Counted from the stretch's first letter, positions 11,801 through 26,800 are shown. The stretch is 64,000 nt of DNA from JANSYL01 sp963921255 (GCA_963921255.3 CAWUEW020000003.1:930001-994000), one strand, 5' to 3'. Numbers and translations are program-made. The notes: generated by a model from the letters alone, not told the origin.

Positions 11801-14800
11801 ATTGGGGCTGCGGTCGCCAAGAACGTGGCGCTTGCGGGCAGCGCGGCCGCCAACCGCGTGACCGTCAACACCAAGGTCTCCATCAACGCGGGCAGCGCGA
11901 TTTCCGGGGATGACACCATCCGGATCGAGGCCGCAGAGCTGTCCAGATTCACGGCTGTTGCTGGCGGGTTTGGCCTGAACTTCAGCGGGACCGGCGGTGC
12001 CGCCGGCGGCGCGGGCATCGCGCTGAACCTGATTGATACCTCGGTCGACGTGTCGGTCGATGCCTCCTTGACCGCCGGCCCCGGCGCGGTGGCCATCAAC
12101 GGGCGCGCCGAACAGGGCCTTGTCACCGTGGCCCTTGGTGGCGCGGGGGGCGGTGGCTTTGCCTTGGGCGGGTCGGTTGCGACGACCACGCTTGGCGGCA
12201 ACGTCACCGTCAGCGTCGGCGCAAGCGGGAAAACCTGGAATGTGACCGATCTGACCATCGCGGCCACGGACAGTTCGTACCTCACGTCGATCGCGGGCGC
12301 GCTTGGCATCGGTCTTGATTACGGCGGTGTCGGACTGGCCGTCGGCGTTGTGACCAATACCCGCTCGGTGACCTCTGAGATCAACGGCACGGTAACCATC
12401 AATGCCAACGGGCAGGTCGCCGTGAACGCGGGCGCGCGTGCCCCGACGGGGACGCCGAACGACAACCAGTTCCTGACCAATTCGATCAATGGCCTGCCAA
12501 CCGACGCATTTGATCAGGGGGCGGTGTCCACCAACGATCTCAAATCCCAGTCGGTCAACATCGCAGCGGCCATTGGCGGCTCGAAAATGGTTGGGATCGG
12601 CATCAACGTCGCCGTCACCACCATCAACCGCGATATTCGGGCGGAGGTGACCGGTGGCGCCACGCTGAACTTGTCATCCACCAGCACAAGCGTCGTGGAC
12701 GCGGATGTGGGGCAGACGCCGGGTCTGACGGTTGAGGCCGACGATGCCAGCGGCATCGTAGGCGTGTCGGTGGGTGCAGCGGCCGCCATCGGGATCGAGT
12801 CCAAGGTGGCCATCGCCGTCGCGGGCAGCGTCGCGGTGACCGACATCAACAGCACGGTACTGGCCAAGGTCGGATCGGCAACACTGACCCTGCAGAACGA
12901 GGCCGATGTCGCCGTCTACGCACGCAATTCGGCAAAGGTGGTGGCCGTCGGCCTGGGCGCGGCCGCGTCGTTTGGCGGGACGCTTGGCGCGGGGGCCGTT
13001 GGGTTTTCGGCCGGTGTGAACAAGGTGTCGAGTGAGACCGCGGCGCTTCTGTCGGGCACCATTTCGGTCACTGGGGCCGCGGGCACCAACAACGTCTTTG
13101 TGCGCGCGGTCAATGACGCCGGGATCACCAGCGTCTCGATCGCGGCCGCCGTAGCCGCGACCAAAGGCGTTTTGGGCTTTGCCGGCGGTGGGGCCGGCTC
13201 GGGCAACACCATCCTCGGCGCCACACTTGCCGCGACGAACGCCCTGACCGTCACGGGCGTCGACGCCATGTCGGTCGTCGCGGACAGCACCAGCCGCATC
13301 ACGTCCGTCGTGTTGGGCCTTGCGGTTGCCGTTGCTGCCGGCACCGGTTTTGGCGCCGGTGTGGCGATCGGTGTCGCTGTCACGAACAACAAGATGGACG
13401 GCGTCGACTACAACAGCTCGAAAGCGGTGAAGGACGTCTTCACCAGCGATCCGGGCTTCGTCATGGCGGCCAAGATCAACGACAGCACCCTGACCCTCGG
13501 CGGTGCGCTGACCGTCTCTGCGAAATCCACACAGACCATCAGTGCGACTGTCGTCGCCGCGTCGTTGGCTGTCGCGGCAACCGGCGGGTTCGGGCTGTCG
13601 GTGTCCGGCGCGGGCGCTGTGGCGGTGAACCGCGGCAGTTCGAACGTGATTGCCGAGATTTCCGGCAGCACGGCCGCGCACAAACTGCATGCCGGATCGG
13701 TGAACGTCCAAGCGTTGAACCTCGCCAGCATCACGGCCGGTTTGGGAAGCGCCGCGGTGGCGGTTTCGGTGGCGGGCGGTTCGGCTGTGGCGGTGTCAAT
13801 CGCGGTCGGCATTTCGAACAACCGCATGGAAGCCAAAACCAACGCACGGATCACCGGGTTCTCGGGCGCGGGGCAGGTGAACATCACGGGCAACATGCGC
13901 GTTGCCGCTCTGACCGACGATCCGGGCAGCACCAAGAAACTGGAGATCACGGCGGTGTCCGTGGCCGCATCGGTTGCCATCGGTGCGTCGAGTGCAACAG
14001 GCGTTGGCATTGCGGGCGCGGGCGCGGACGCCCGGAACCGCATCACGGGCGAAACGATCGCCGAGGTCACCGACATCGTGTCGGGGACCGCCGGAAGCCT
14101 TGATATTGTTGCGATCAACAATGCCAAGATCCGGGCGGTCGTGGTTGCCGTGGGCGCCGGGATTGGCGCGTCGTCCGGGGGCGGCGCGGGCGCGGCGGCC
14201 ATCGGGGCCGCGATCGTATCGAACCGCGTTGGCGCTTCGGACGACTTTTTCGACGTGACCGCGCGCCTGCGGGACGCGGCCCTCACCGTGACGGGCGCCG
14301 CGAACTTCACCGCCACCAACACCAGCGACATTTTCGGGAACGCGAACGCGGTCAGCGCGGCCGTCGCGGTGTCCAGTGATCTCGCGGCCTCGGCCTCCGG
14401 CGCAGGCGCCGATGTCCGCAATCGGATTTACACCGACACCTCGATCGTGATCGAGCGGACCGCCTCGGTCGCGGATCGGACCAAGTTCCTCGAAGTCGGG
14501 AACCTGACGGCAACGGTGACCGAAACCGCAACGGCTCAGGCCACGGCTGTCGGCGCAGCCATTTCTGCCGCAGTGGGTGGGTACGGATTTGCCGGCGCCA
14601 TTTCGATCGGTGTGGCCCTGGCCCGCAATGAGATCGACGCCAGGTCGCGCATTTCGATTGGCGACAGCGCGCTGAGCACATCGCCCCTGATCAAGGCCGG
14701 CAGCGTGGCTTCACCCGGCTTCATCAAGGGCTCGGCAACCAACACCACCACAGCCGAAGCCCGGACCGTTGCGGCGTCGGTGGCATTGTCCTTTGGTCTT

Positions 14801-17800
14801 TTTGGAGGCATCGCGTTGTCCGGCGCCGGTGCGAATTCGACCAATGAAATCGGGAACAAGACCGAGGTCGTGTTCACGAACGCCTATCTCAAGACGGAAG
14901 GCACCGGTTCGGGTGCCAGCGATGGCGACATCGATTTCTCGGCCACAAGCAACACGACCTCGACCAGCGCGGTGGTGGCAGCCGCCGTTGCTGCATCCGC
15001 TGGCCTGATTGCGGGTGCGGGGTCCATTGGGGTCAGCATTGGCAACAGCCGCATTGGCGGTGATGCCCTGTCAGACCGAAACCACGTGACCCGCGTCGCG
15101 GTGTCTGGTTCGAACCTCGATGCGTCGGGCGACATCCTGATGATGGCGGATGCCGAAGAGGATCACCATGTGGCGGTTGCCGCCGCATCCGTCGCGATCG
15201 CGATCGGTGTCGGTGCCAGCGTTGCCGCCGCCGGGATCGGGGTCGATGTCAGCAACTACTCCACCGTCGAAGCCACCGCGACCAACACCAAACTGGCCGC
15301 CGGCGGAGCCATTGTGCTGGATACCAAGTCGGACACACGCGTCGACGAAGTGGTCTCGGGCATGGCCAATTCGTCGATGATTGGCGTTGTCGCCTCGGTC
15401 GGCGCAGCCGCAATCGCGATCAACGTGTCCATTCTGAAGGTCGATGTGCGCAATGCGTCCAAGGCCGCGATCACGGGCACGACGGGCACCGGGCAAATCG
15501 TCGTTGCTGGCGGCAAGATTGACGTCAAAGCCGATCAGATCACGCGGATTGTCGACCTCAGCGGTGTGGGCGTCGCTCTGGCAGGCGGCGGGTTTGCGGC
15601 CACCGGGGGCGGTTTGGAAATCACCATCGACGTCGCCAACGACATTGATGCAACCATCGATCTGGGCAATCGCGCCCGCCAGGTGGCCGCGCGCTCGGGC
15701 ACCGTGACGGTGGCGGCCAGCGAAGATGTCGACATGAAATCCGACATCGCCAACATCGCCATTGCGGCCGCGCCCATCGGGATCGCGATCGGCGCAGCGG
15801 TGATGAATTCGCGCCATACATCGAACGTGCAGGCCCGTGTCGCGAATGCGACCGTAACGGCGCAAAGCGTTGAAATCACGTCCTATTCCAAGCTGGATAT
15901 CCGGGGTGTGGATTCGACCGGCATCAGTGTCGGCGCAGTTGCGGCCGTCGTGAACGTGTCCCGCGCCACCGCGAATGCCTTGGTCAGCACCGAGATCCAC
16001 AACACCAGCATCGTCGCGTCCGAGAACATCACCGCCCGGGCGACCTACGATATGCGTCTGCGGGCGCAGACCATTGGCGTTTCGGCCGGTCTTGGCGCGT
16101 TCGGGTCTATGAACGCCTTCCTGAATTCGGGCCTCGGCGGCGGCGCGGATGCGCAGGTGCGCATCAGCGGCGACACCAGCCTACTGGCGGCTCAGGTCAG
16201 CATCACCGCCGATATTCGCAATGACAGCTTTGGCGAGACGACAGCCGGGGGCGGTGGCGGTTTGGTCGGGGTCGGTGCCGTCACCAACCTCAATGACTCG
16301 ACGACTGCGGATATTCAGATCGAAGATGGCACCACGATCACCGGCACCGGGGTCAGCATCTTCTCGCGCGCGGCCCGTTCGATCGACGGCACCGCGAACG
16401 CCCTGAGCTTTGCCGCGGCGGCTGGCTCTGGCGCGTATATCTATCTGGAAAGCTTGGGCGACTCGACCGTCCGCTTCGTGAACAAGTCCGGCGCGCCCGC
16501 AGCGCGGACCACGGTCACCGGTCAGCAGGTGAGCATCCAGACCTACAACGAGTTCCTGAAAGAGGCGATCGTGTCTCAGAACGGGGCGGCGGCCAAAGCG
16601 TCCAACAATGTGACCACCGGCTCGGCCACGGCATTGGGCGGGCTCGCCATCTTGGGCACGCGCGCCAATATCGGGACGTCCAGCGACAAAATGCAAAGCC
16701 AGGTCAATCTTGGCAACACGCGGATCGTGGGGGTCGGGTCCTACAAATCGCCGTCGTCAGTGGCCGTGCGCTCGACCTCGAACATCTCGGCGGCGGATGC
16801 GAGCCAGGTCGACGCCGTCAGCGGCGGCATCGGGATCGCGGTCGCAACGACCATTCAAACTGTCGAAGCCGACACGAACGTGGCCATGGACGGCGCGGAA
16901 ATCCTAAACAAATCGGGCCGGGTCGATCTTGAAACGCGCGCGGCTGTGCGGAACACGGCGGATGCGGCGATCTTCCAGGCCGGCGTGTTGAGCGCGAACA
17001 TGGGCATTGATGTCCGCTCGATCTCGAACTCGACCACCCGCGTGGATATCGGCAACAGCCTGATTGAAGCGCAGCGCATCGGTGTCCTGGCCGGCAAGGC
17101 CAATGGTCTGACCAACACGATGGTCTCGCGCACGGCGGCCAACGGCAGCCTGGCGTCGTTGTTCATCTCGCTTGGCGTGGCCTTGCAGACCAACACCACC
17201 AATCGCATCAGCGACGTGAACATCACGGGCACCACGCAGCTTCTCAGCGCGGGGAACATTTTCCTCGAAGCGGAAGACGGCATTTTCCAAAGCAGTGCAA
17301 ACGGCACCGTCATCGTTCTGGCTTTGCCGCCCTACGGCTACAGCGTCGGAAACCAGGGGTCCCACTCGAACAGCAAAACGGTGGACATCGACGCCACCGC
17401 GAAGTTGCGCGCGGGTGTCAATTACGAGACGGTTTATCACGTCTACTACGCGACCAACTATGACAACCAACCGTGGTCGAGCACCGTGTCCGCCACCGAT
17501 CGGGCGCTGACGCAGGCCGAACGGGATGCCTTGGGCATTACGGGCAACCAGGATTACGTCGTCGGATATTGGGATGCGTCGAACATCGCGACCGACATGT
17601 ATAACGGCGATGTCGTCCAGCTGCTGCAGAGCGATATCGACACCAACGGCGCCGTCGGCACGGCCGGCACCTACTATCGCTTTATTGGCGGCGGCGAAAA
17701 TGGCGGCCCTGTCGCAGTTTCGATGCACAAGCAGGACTACACCAACACCGCCCTTTGGCTCGCCATCACGCCGACCCAGAAGGAAATCAACGACGCCTTC

Positions 17801-20800
17801 CTGTCGGATGCGGCGCTGAACCTTGCCCCGGCCTTTGCCGGCGACGTTGTTGTCGTGCGGGCGGCAAACGCGGGCCTTCCGTTGATCAGCATCGGGCGTC
17901 TGGAAACGTTGCTGGCATCGCGCTACGCGCAGGTCCGCGAATGGATGCGCCAGCACAGCACCAATGCCGAAGCACTCATCCGCTACCAGGTGCAGCTTGA
18001 TCAGATCGAGCGGCAACTGACCGACCTGGGTGTGCCAATCCAGAAAAATGCGGCCGGAAACCTCGTGGTTGACGAAGCGCTGGAGACGGTCTTCCTGACC
18101 ATCCCGGACATCACGGCCGCACCGGGGTCGATCTTCATCGAAAGCGAAACCAGCGCCGCAACCTACCAGGCGATGACATCAGGCGCGGATCCGATCCTTC
18201 TGGCCCACCGGAATGTCACGATCGACGTGTTCTCGGACCTGTTCATGATGCACCGCGTCGGCGACGTGGTGGTCGAGAACACCAAAGTTGCGCGCTACAG
18301 CGAATTCACCGGCGACTACACCGAGTTCTTCCCGGGCAATATCTACGTCAACGACATCAGGGTGTCCGGCGATGGCGGGGCCAGTTCGGGCGGCACGGCG
18401 CAGATCACCATTTCGCTGACGACGCAAAGCCGGAACTCCTATTCCTACATCAGCGATCTGACGACGATCCTGCGCAATGCCGGTTTCATCGGGCCGACCG
18501 CGAGTTTGCCGACCCTGCCGCCGGACCTGTACATTCTCGGCTCGGTCGTGAACGACCTTGGGAACGCCACCATCGCGAATGCCCAGGGCGCCATCCGTGT
18601 GTCGGGCCAGATCCTTGCCGAGACCGTCAACATCAGTGCGGGGGGTGACTTTACCGTCACGACCGACTGGTATCACGCGGGCCCGAACCCGCGCACAACG
18701 GTCGACAACATCAGCGGGTTCATCCGCGGCACCGAACCGAACTCGGGCAAGTCCAGCATCGGGGACAAGGCCACCGCGTTCTTCACGCCATCGGCCGTGT
18801 TCCACCCGGATCACACCGGCAGCGCGTCGCCCTATGCCGGTGCCTACGGGTCGTACATCAGCGAACGGAACACCGCAGCGGGCGCCTCGGCCGTTGTGGC
18901 GCGCGGTGTCGTGTCGATCTTTGCCACCTATGTGAACATCAACGGCCTGATCCAATCTGGCGTCACCGAGGCGCAGTTGACCGTCGCGTCGACCTTCGCC
19001 CCGCCGTCCTTCACCACGTCGATTGTCGGGCGCGGCAATCAGGGCATCAGCGGCGTCACCTTCGGCGACGTGAACGGGACGCCCGTTCCGATCAACGGGA
19101 TTTGGGATGCGGCGCAACAGGCCATCGTGCTGGATGAAATGGACTTTGCCGGCGGTCGGATCGAGATTACCGGCCAGGTCATGAGCACCGGCAACGGGCG
19201 ATTGATCGTCGCGTCGGGCTACGCGAGTGTGAACATCCGCAACGATTCGTCCTACGACATCATCGTCAACGGCATCGACACCAGCCGGGATCGGCGCGGC
19301 GTGATTCAGATCACCGACACCCGCAACCTCGTCTTTGGTGGCGACGCTTTCCGCTCGGTGTTCACACAGACCGCGTCGGGCACCGTCCGCGAAAACTTCC
19401 GCGGGTCTGTGCAAACGTCGGGTGGGGCGTTCCAGGGCGTTCAGTTCACCAAGCTGTCCGGTGGGCCCACCTCGACGACAAGTTACGCGCCGAAGACCGA
19501 TACGTTCTATGTCTGGACCGAAGGTCAGCGGACAATCTCGCAAACCATCAAGACGGAATACCGTCGGACCTTTGGCTTCATCATCAACTGGCCCGCCGGC
19601 AGTGGGACGCTGGTTGGTCCGCCCGAGATCACGGCGCTGGACGACCGTCCGCTGGTCGAAAGTGAAGGGCTGGACGACCTGGCCACCATCCTGTCGCAAG
19701 GCGGCTGGACCGCGGTGCCGACCGGCGACACCGAGGCGTTTGTCCGCTTCCAGAACGTGGCCAACGACATCATCGAGCTGAAAAGCGGGGATGTTGTCCG
19801 GAACATCACGACCGGCATCTACTACGAATACAATTCGGGCACGTCGCTTCAGATCAAGTTGCCTGACCTCTTCGAGGCCGACAATTCCCTGAAGGCCGCC
19901 TATGCTTCGTCCTTTGCCGTGACGACCGGCACGTTCACGACGAACAGTTTCGACGCCCGGCAGTTCCTGTCGGATTTTAATCGCACGATCATCACCACCC
20001 GCGACTGGACCGAGGGTGGCGGGTATATGAAGGCCAAGACCCAGTACAACGAAGAAACCAAGGTCGAGGGGCAGAAGAAGTATTGGGATATCGGCCTGCG
20101 CGCCGACCACGATATTGCCATTGCCTTCCAGCAAGGGGCCGCGACACCGACCGTGCGGATCGAAAGCGTCGGCGATGTCGTCATCGCAGGCGATATCCGA
20201 ACGGCAGAGAATGCCAACGTGTACCTGAACAATGTCGTGCGCGGCGGGTCGATCACAGCGCAGGACGGCGTCAGCGTCAGTGGTCATTTGCAGCGGATCG
20301 ACACAGCCGGCGACGTGACCCTTACGCTGGTCAATATCATCGACGGCACCCCGGCGCTTCCGACCGAAGGATCGGCGACGCCCTACGCGGACGCCCGGGT
20401 TCTCGATATTCGGGCCGGGGGCGATATCCTGGTGCGTGTCGGGTCGAACACGAACGCGAATGGGTCGGCCCTGATCCGGAACGTGGAGTCGACAGGCGGC
20501 GATGTCGCGATCAGCGCAGCCCAGGGCATCTATGCCGAGTCAAATGCAGCGACCGTTTCGGGCAACCTTGTCGAACTGCAAGCATCCTTCGGTGTGGTTG
20601 GTACGTCGACACAGGCCGTGCGGATCAACACCGACCACACGGACCCGAACGGGGGCTTCTCGGGGGCGTCCAAGTACCAGATGAACGTCAGCGAAATCGC
20701 GGGCGATCTGCATCTGGTCAAGCCCGACACGCTGCGGACCGACTTCGTACGGTCCGGCGATGTCATTTCGGTTGGCTCTAGTCAGGGCACTGTCCGGCTG

Positions 20801-23800
20801 ACCGCCGAAGACGGGTCGATTTACGACTACAACTTCGAAGATGATGCGGCCCTGACCGATGCCCGCATTGCGGCGTTCCAGGAACGTATGGGGCTGACCA
20901 ATGGCAATCGCACCGTGATCGGTGCCGAGTTGGACAACAAGGTGCGGGCCGAGCAGGCGCTCTATACCGAGTACTGGAACCTCTTCCGCGCGCCGAACGG
21001 CACGGGCGCTGTGCCGGCTGATCTGACCGCAATCGCGAATTTCGACAGTGTTGTGAACAACTTGGTCAACGCGTCGTTGGCCTTGACCCCGGTCAATACG
21101 GCGCTCGACACGCAGGCGGAGGCGCGGCAGTACCTCGTCGACCGGTTCCAGGCGATCAACACGGAATGGCACGACAAACCGTTCACCAATGATGTGCTCT
21201 ACAAGCGGTACTACGACGTCATCGTCGACTCGACGCCGGCCGGGGAGTTCACCGACCCGTTGGCTGATATTCGGACGCTGACCGGGTTCACCAACGAACT
21301 CGACCGCCAGATGAACTTGGCCAAGGACGGCGGCGTGAACGCGCGCTTTGGCGAGTTGCATATCTTGCTGGCCGACGATCCCGTGGGCGCCGGTAGCACC
21401 GCGCGCACCTATATCGAGGATATCCACACCGATAACCCGAACGGGGCGCTTGGCATTCCCGATTTCGACCTGCTGCCCGCCGTGCAGGCCTACATCACGG
21501 CCAATTCCCCGACCGATGCCGAACTCGATGCATTGCGCGCGGTCTACAACCAGCTTTGGACCTACGAGAAGGACGCGTTGGTCGACTACATCGACGTTGT
21601 GCGCGCCGGGTCCCAGACCGAAGGCACCAAGTCGAACGGCGAGTATCTTGGCGCGGCCGATCAGATGAAGGCGGCGACAGACACGAGCGATGCCGCCTAT
21701 GAATCGATCCTCACCGGGTTTAGCGCCGCGACGACGCGGGACGGGATCATCGCCGACCTCGTTTACGAGTTTGGCGCGATCTACGAACGGTATGGCAACG
21801 CGGTCGAAGAGAACGACTATGTCGAAACGCTGTTCCTGAAAGGGGCCGCGCGCGAGGCGGCGATCGACGCCCGACTGGACGAAGTGGGCTCGGTGGACTC
21901 GACCCTGCCAGCGAATGTTGCGCTTGCCCTGTACCCGCTGCTTGATGTCGGTGCGATCACAGGCGGCGCCGCGGCGGCCGCCGAGAACGCGAATGTCGTC
22001 GCGCCCGAAGTGATCCTGACCGCGAACGGCGACAAGGCGCTTGGCGAAGGTCGAATCGGGACACTGACCGAGCCGGTGGAGCTTGATTTCACCGTCGATC
22101 TGACGGCGCTTCCGGATGCGCAGCGCATCGCCGAGCAGAACCTGCGGCGCGGTCTTCAAGCCCAGGATATCTTCGACACGGTGTATCAGGTGTATCTGCG
22201 GACCGGCGCAGACATCCTTCTGTCGAGCCAGCCGGACAAAGACAGCCTCGACGGTGCTGCCGGTTGGGACAAGCTGGCCGTGACCTTCACCGATCTGGAC
22301 AACCCCGGCACGGTGACCATCGCGGCGGGCGATGTGTTGGCGATCTGGGCGGCTTGGCCCGTGCCCGGCCAGCCCGAACCGGATCGCACCTATCGGTTGT
22401 TCCAGAACACCAGCGGCGCACCGATTACATTCAAGGCGGACTCGGTCAACTGGGACGTAGTCACCCTGACATGGACGGAGCTGTCCGAGCCCAAGTTCTT
22501 CAAGGACAAGACGCAACCGAACCTGTCCGTTGCCTCCGGCGAGATCGTGGCGGATATCTGGACGATCCTGCGCGTGTCGGCTCGGCCCTTTGCCGATGTG
22601 AACTTGCGTTCGGTCGACACCTCAACGCCGACCTTCCTGACCATGACCTCGGCGTGCATGGCCGGGATCGGGCATGATGGACCGACGCTGAACGTCCGCG
22701 ACGCCAATTCTGGCGGCTTCCTCCGGATCGTCACAACCGGTGACTTGTTCGACGTCTCGGCCAATGCGTTCGCGGCCAGTGCCAGCGAATACATCAGCCT
22801 GATTTCGGATGGCCAGATCGGCACCAGCGGCAACTTCTTCCGCGTGAATGTCGCGGGCGGCTCGACCCTGATGCTGCAATCGGCGCAAGACAGCTTCATC
22901 GAGCAGAAGGGCGGCGACCTGTTCGTGACCCGGGCGCTGGTGGGCGGAAGCTTTGTGCTCAAGACGCCGTCCAACCTGTCGATCGGGCGTATGGATATCA
23001 CTGGCACGGCCACGCTGCAGGTCGGCGGCAACGTCACCGACAACGCGGGCGACGAGTCCGATCCAAGCCTCGACTTGCGGGCGGCCAAGGTCATTCTGAA
23101 CGTCGGCGGATCCTTCGGGACCAGCACCAACCGGGTGGAAATGGACGTAACCACGGGCGTTCAGGGCACGGTAGGCGGCGATCTTTATGTCCGGGATTTC
23201 GCGATCTTTGGCCTTGAAGCCAACCAGGCTTTGAACGTGACGGGCACCGCCAATATCGTTGCACAGAATGCGTTCCTTGGGGCGGCTGGCACACGCCTTC
23301 AGGCGAACATCATCGATCTGCAATCACAGACCAGCAACATCGGCAGCGAGGCGACGAACTTCGAGGTTCGGATCGTGGGCGCCAATGGGTCGGTCACGGC
23401 GCGGGCCGTGAATGAAATCTGGATGTTCAGCGACACCGATCTGCCGATCCAGTTCCTGAGTGCGGCCGATGTTGTTGCCGTGAATGTCCTGGGCGCAGTC
23501 CTGAATGCGCGCAGCGACGGTCTGGCCACGATTACAACCGACCGTGCCCGGATCACGGGGCAAACGGTGGGCACGGGCGTCAAGCCTTTGACCATCAACG
23601 TCGATCAACTGGCGTTGCAGACAACGACCGGTGCTGCCGTGATCCATGAACTGGATGATGTGCGCTTGTCGGAAGCCCGCTTCACGGGCGCGGCCGTCCG
23701 GATGGCCGGCGACCTGACACTGACCGCTGACCGCGATATTCTTGTAGAAGAAGACGTGATCGCAACGGGTCATACCGTGACGATGGCGGCGGACCGAAAC

Positions 23801-26800
23801 CTCGACTTCAAGACTGCCAACGCAGATCTCACGGCGCAGACCGTGACCCTCAGCGCGGCCGACAAAGTCAGCTTTGCACGCGACAGCAAGGTGACCGCCG
23901 CCGGCACATTGACTGTCTCGGCTGACGGTCCCGGATTTGCGGCGGATGCCGCCGGTGGCACGATTGAATTGCGCGGCTCGTGGGATGCCACCACGATCAA
24001 TGTCACGACATTCGGGGATCGCGATACCGTCGATCTGGCACCACAGCGGATTGACGGGGATATCACTGTCAAACTGGGGGCCGAGGAAGACACATTCATC
24101 CTGACCGCGTTGAACGAGCGCGATCCCGCTGACAGCTTCCTTGTCGATGGTGAGGCAGCGGCCGACGAATACATCGTCAATCGAAATGGCGCGCCGGTCA
24201 GCTATGTTGTTGATTTCGTTGACAGTGGTGCCATGAACGACGGGGCCGATATCCTGACGATCAATGGGCGGGCCACGGCGGACGAATTCCTCGTGCGCAA
24301 GAATTTCGTGGCACTTCTCAACTCGGATGGCGGGGGCGGCCACATCGACAAGGTCGAGCGCCTGAACTACGGCAGTGACATGAATGGCCGTGTGCGGGTC
24401 AACGGGCTTGGCGGCGACGACAAGTTCTACAGTGATGACACCAGCACCCAGTTCACCCTCGATGGTGGCGCGGGGGCCGACCAGTTCCAGGTTGGCCAGC
24501 TCTTCGGGTCGGCCCGTGTGGTCCCGGCGGTCGCCGCTGGCGATGAGATCGAGACAAACGAAACCACGCAAGGTTTCCTGTCTGTCGGCAACTCGAACCC
24601 GATGGTGATCTTCGGCGGCGACGGTGAAGACTTGTTCACGGTCTACTCGAACAAGGCGGTGACCAAACTGTTCGGGGAAGCTGGCAACGACACGTTCGTC
24701 GTCCGGGCCTTTGTCCTGAAGTCCGATCCGACCAAGAGCGCCGGTGGCGGCTCGACCGAGGTCTTCGGCGGTGGGGGCGACGACAGCGTCCTCTACAACA
24801 TCAACGCACCGCTTTCGATTGACGGTGGGTCGGGCGTCGACACCGTGGTCGTGATCGGCACCGAGATTGCCGACAACTTCCTGATCACCGAGGGCGGCAT
24901 CTATGGTGCTGGCCTGAACGTCGGATTTGAAGGTGTCGAGAAAGCCGAGATTGACGGTCTGGAAGGCGATGACACGTTCTTCATCGCCTCCACGGCGGCA
25001 AACATGGCGGTGCGCGTCATCGGCGGTTTGGGATCTGACACGTTCAACGTGGCCGGCGACGTGACCGGCGACATCGTCGCGCTGGAGGTCGAAGGCACGT
25101 CCAGCGTCGTGAACCACTCGGTCGCATCGGCCGATCCGACCTACAACGAGATCTTCGTGAATGGGCTCCGGACCAACGTCGCGACGGGTGACACGGCCCT
25201 GTTCGAAATCGACACAAGCGGCCTGACCGTCTTGAACGAAGGTGGCACATTCGGGGAATACCGGGTTCGGATGACCCAGGCGATCGCCTCTACGGTGTTC
25301 CTGACCGTGTCGGCCGCCCGGTCGTCCAGTGCAGATCGGGCGTTGCCCGGTGCGCGCGCCGCGGAATCGGCCCTGATCGCTTTGACATCTGGTGGCGCCT
25401 ATCGCAGCGCGCAGGTGCTGACCTTCACCAACACGACGGCATGGCAGACGGTCTATGTGCAGGCCCCCGACGACGACGCGGCCGAAGGCACGCGCGATGT
25501 GGTCATCGGGCATTCGGCCTTGGGCACCCCCGAAGCCGCCGCCGCCCGATTGGCAAATGTCGAGGCCACGGTCTATGACGACGACGCCTATCGCATTCTG
25601 ATCGACGGGAACCCCGCACGGATGACCATCGCCGAGGGAGCCGTGGGGCAAACGGTGCGCCTGACGCTGTCGCGCGCGCCCGATGCGGGTCAAAGCGTCG
25701 TCTACACCCTCGATCTGGGTGGAACGGACATCCTGCTGAGCAGCACGGACGCCCTTGGTCGATTGACCGCGGCTGCGGGCGCGACCCCTGCGTTTGTGAC
25801 CTTCGACAGCACCAATTGGAACATCCCGCTTGACCTTGTCCTGACCGCTGATGACGACGGCACGGTCGAGAACCGCGAGCGCCAGACCTTCAAGGCGACC
25901 ATCGACCCCGTGGCGACCACGCAAGCGACCTGGGTTGATGATGGCGATCCGGTCCAGATCGAGGTGAGCATTGCCGACAACGACAAAGGTGAAGTGCTGA
26001 TTACGGAAACCGGCGGCGAAACGATCGTCAGCCCGGGCAATCCCGACAGTTACCAGATGGTTCTGTCCAAGCAGCCGACAGCCGATGTAACGGTCGCGAT
26101 CCTGACAGATGGACAGGTGGTCGCAAGCAGCACGGACGCGCGGTTCAACGCGACGACCCGCGAGGTGACCTTTACAACGGCCGACTGGAACGTGCCGGTC
26201 ACGATCGACCTCGCCGTCGGGACCGTTGCCACCGGTCCGCAGCCGACGGTCAAAGTGGGCGCGCAGCCGCAACGGCTGGATGCCATTCGTAGGCCGCTGG
26301 AACTCTTTGGTGGCACGGGGCCGGGCGCGGACCGGACGGCCAATGTGGGTGTTACCCTGCCGAGCGAAACCGATACGGCGCTTCCCATCGTCACGAACCC
26401 AACGGACGAAACCAAGCAGACCGACCGTCTGGTCATGTTCAATGCGGGCGACATCACCGGGCAATCGGGCAAGCTGACCGAAAACCGGATCACCGGCTTT
26501 GGCATGCGCGTCAATGACTTGGTGCTGAATGTCGGCACTGTCGCCAACCCGATCAACCAGACCTACAAAGCCGGCGTGACCTACAGCGAGCTTGAAGTGG
26601 TCGAGCTGATGTTGGGCGAAGGCAACGACACGCTCAGCATCGAAAGCAGTGCGGAGAACGCAATCACCGTCGTCCATGGCGGTGGCGGCGACGACCGCAT
26701 CACGCTGGATGCCGCGACCGGCCAGACACAGGCGCAGGCCGGCGGCAACAGCCGCGTGCTGGCGCTTTTTGGGGACACGACCCAGAAGGGCGATCGCTAC

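Noticed and set aside
8457..17415. CRISPR-like or DNA-level tandem repeat
   Set aside because: Similarity is at protein level with diverged bases; there are no short identical repeats with spacers.
23324..26677. 1,117-codon open frame on the minus strand
   Set aside because: Antisense shadow of the GC-rich giant gene; no recognisable motif or promoter.
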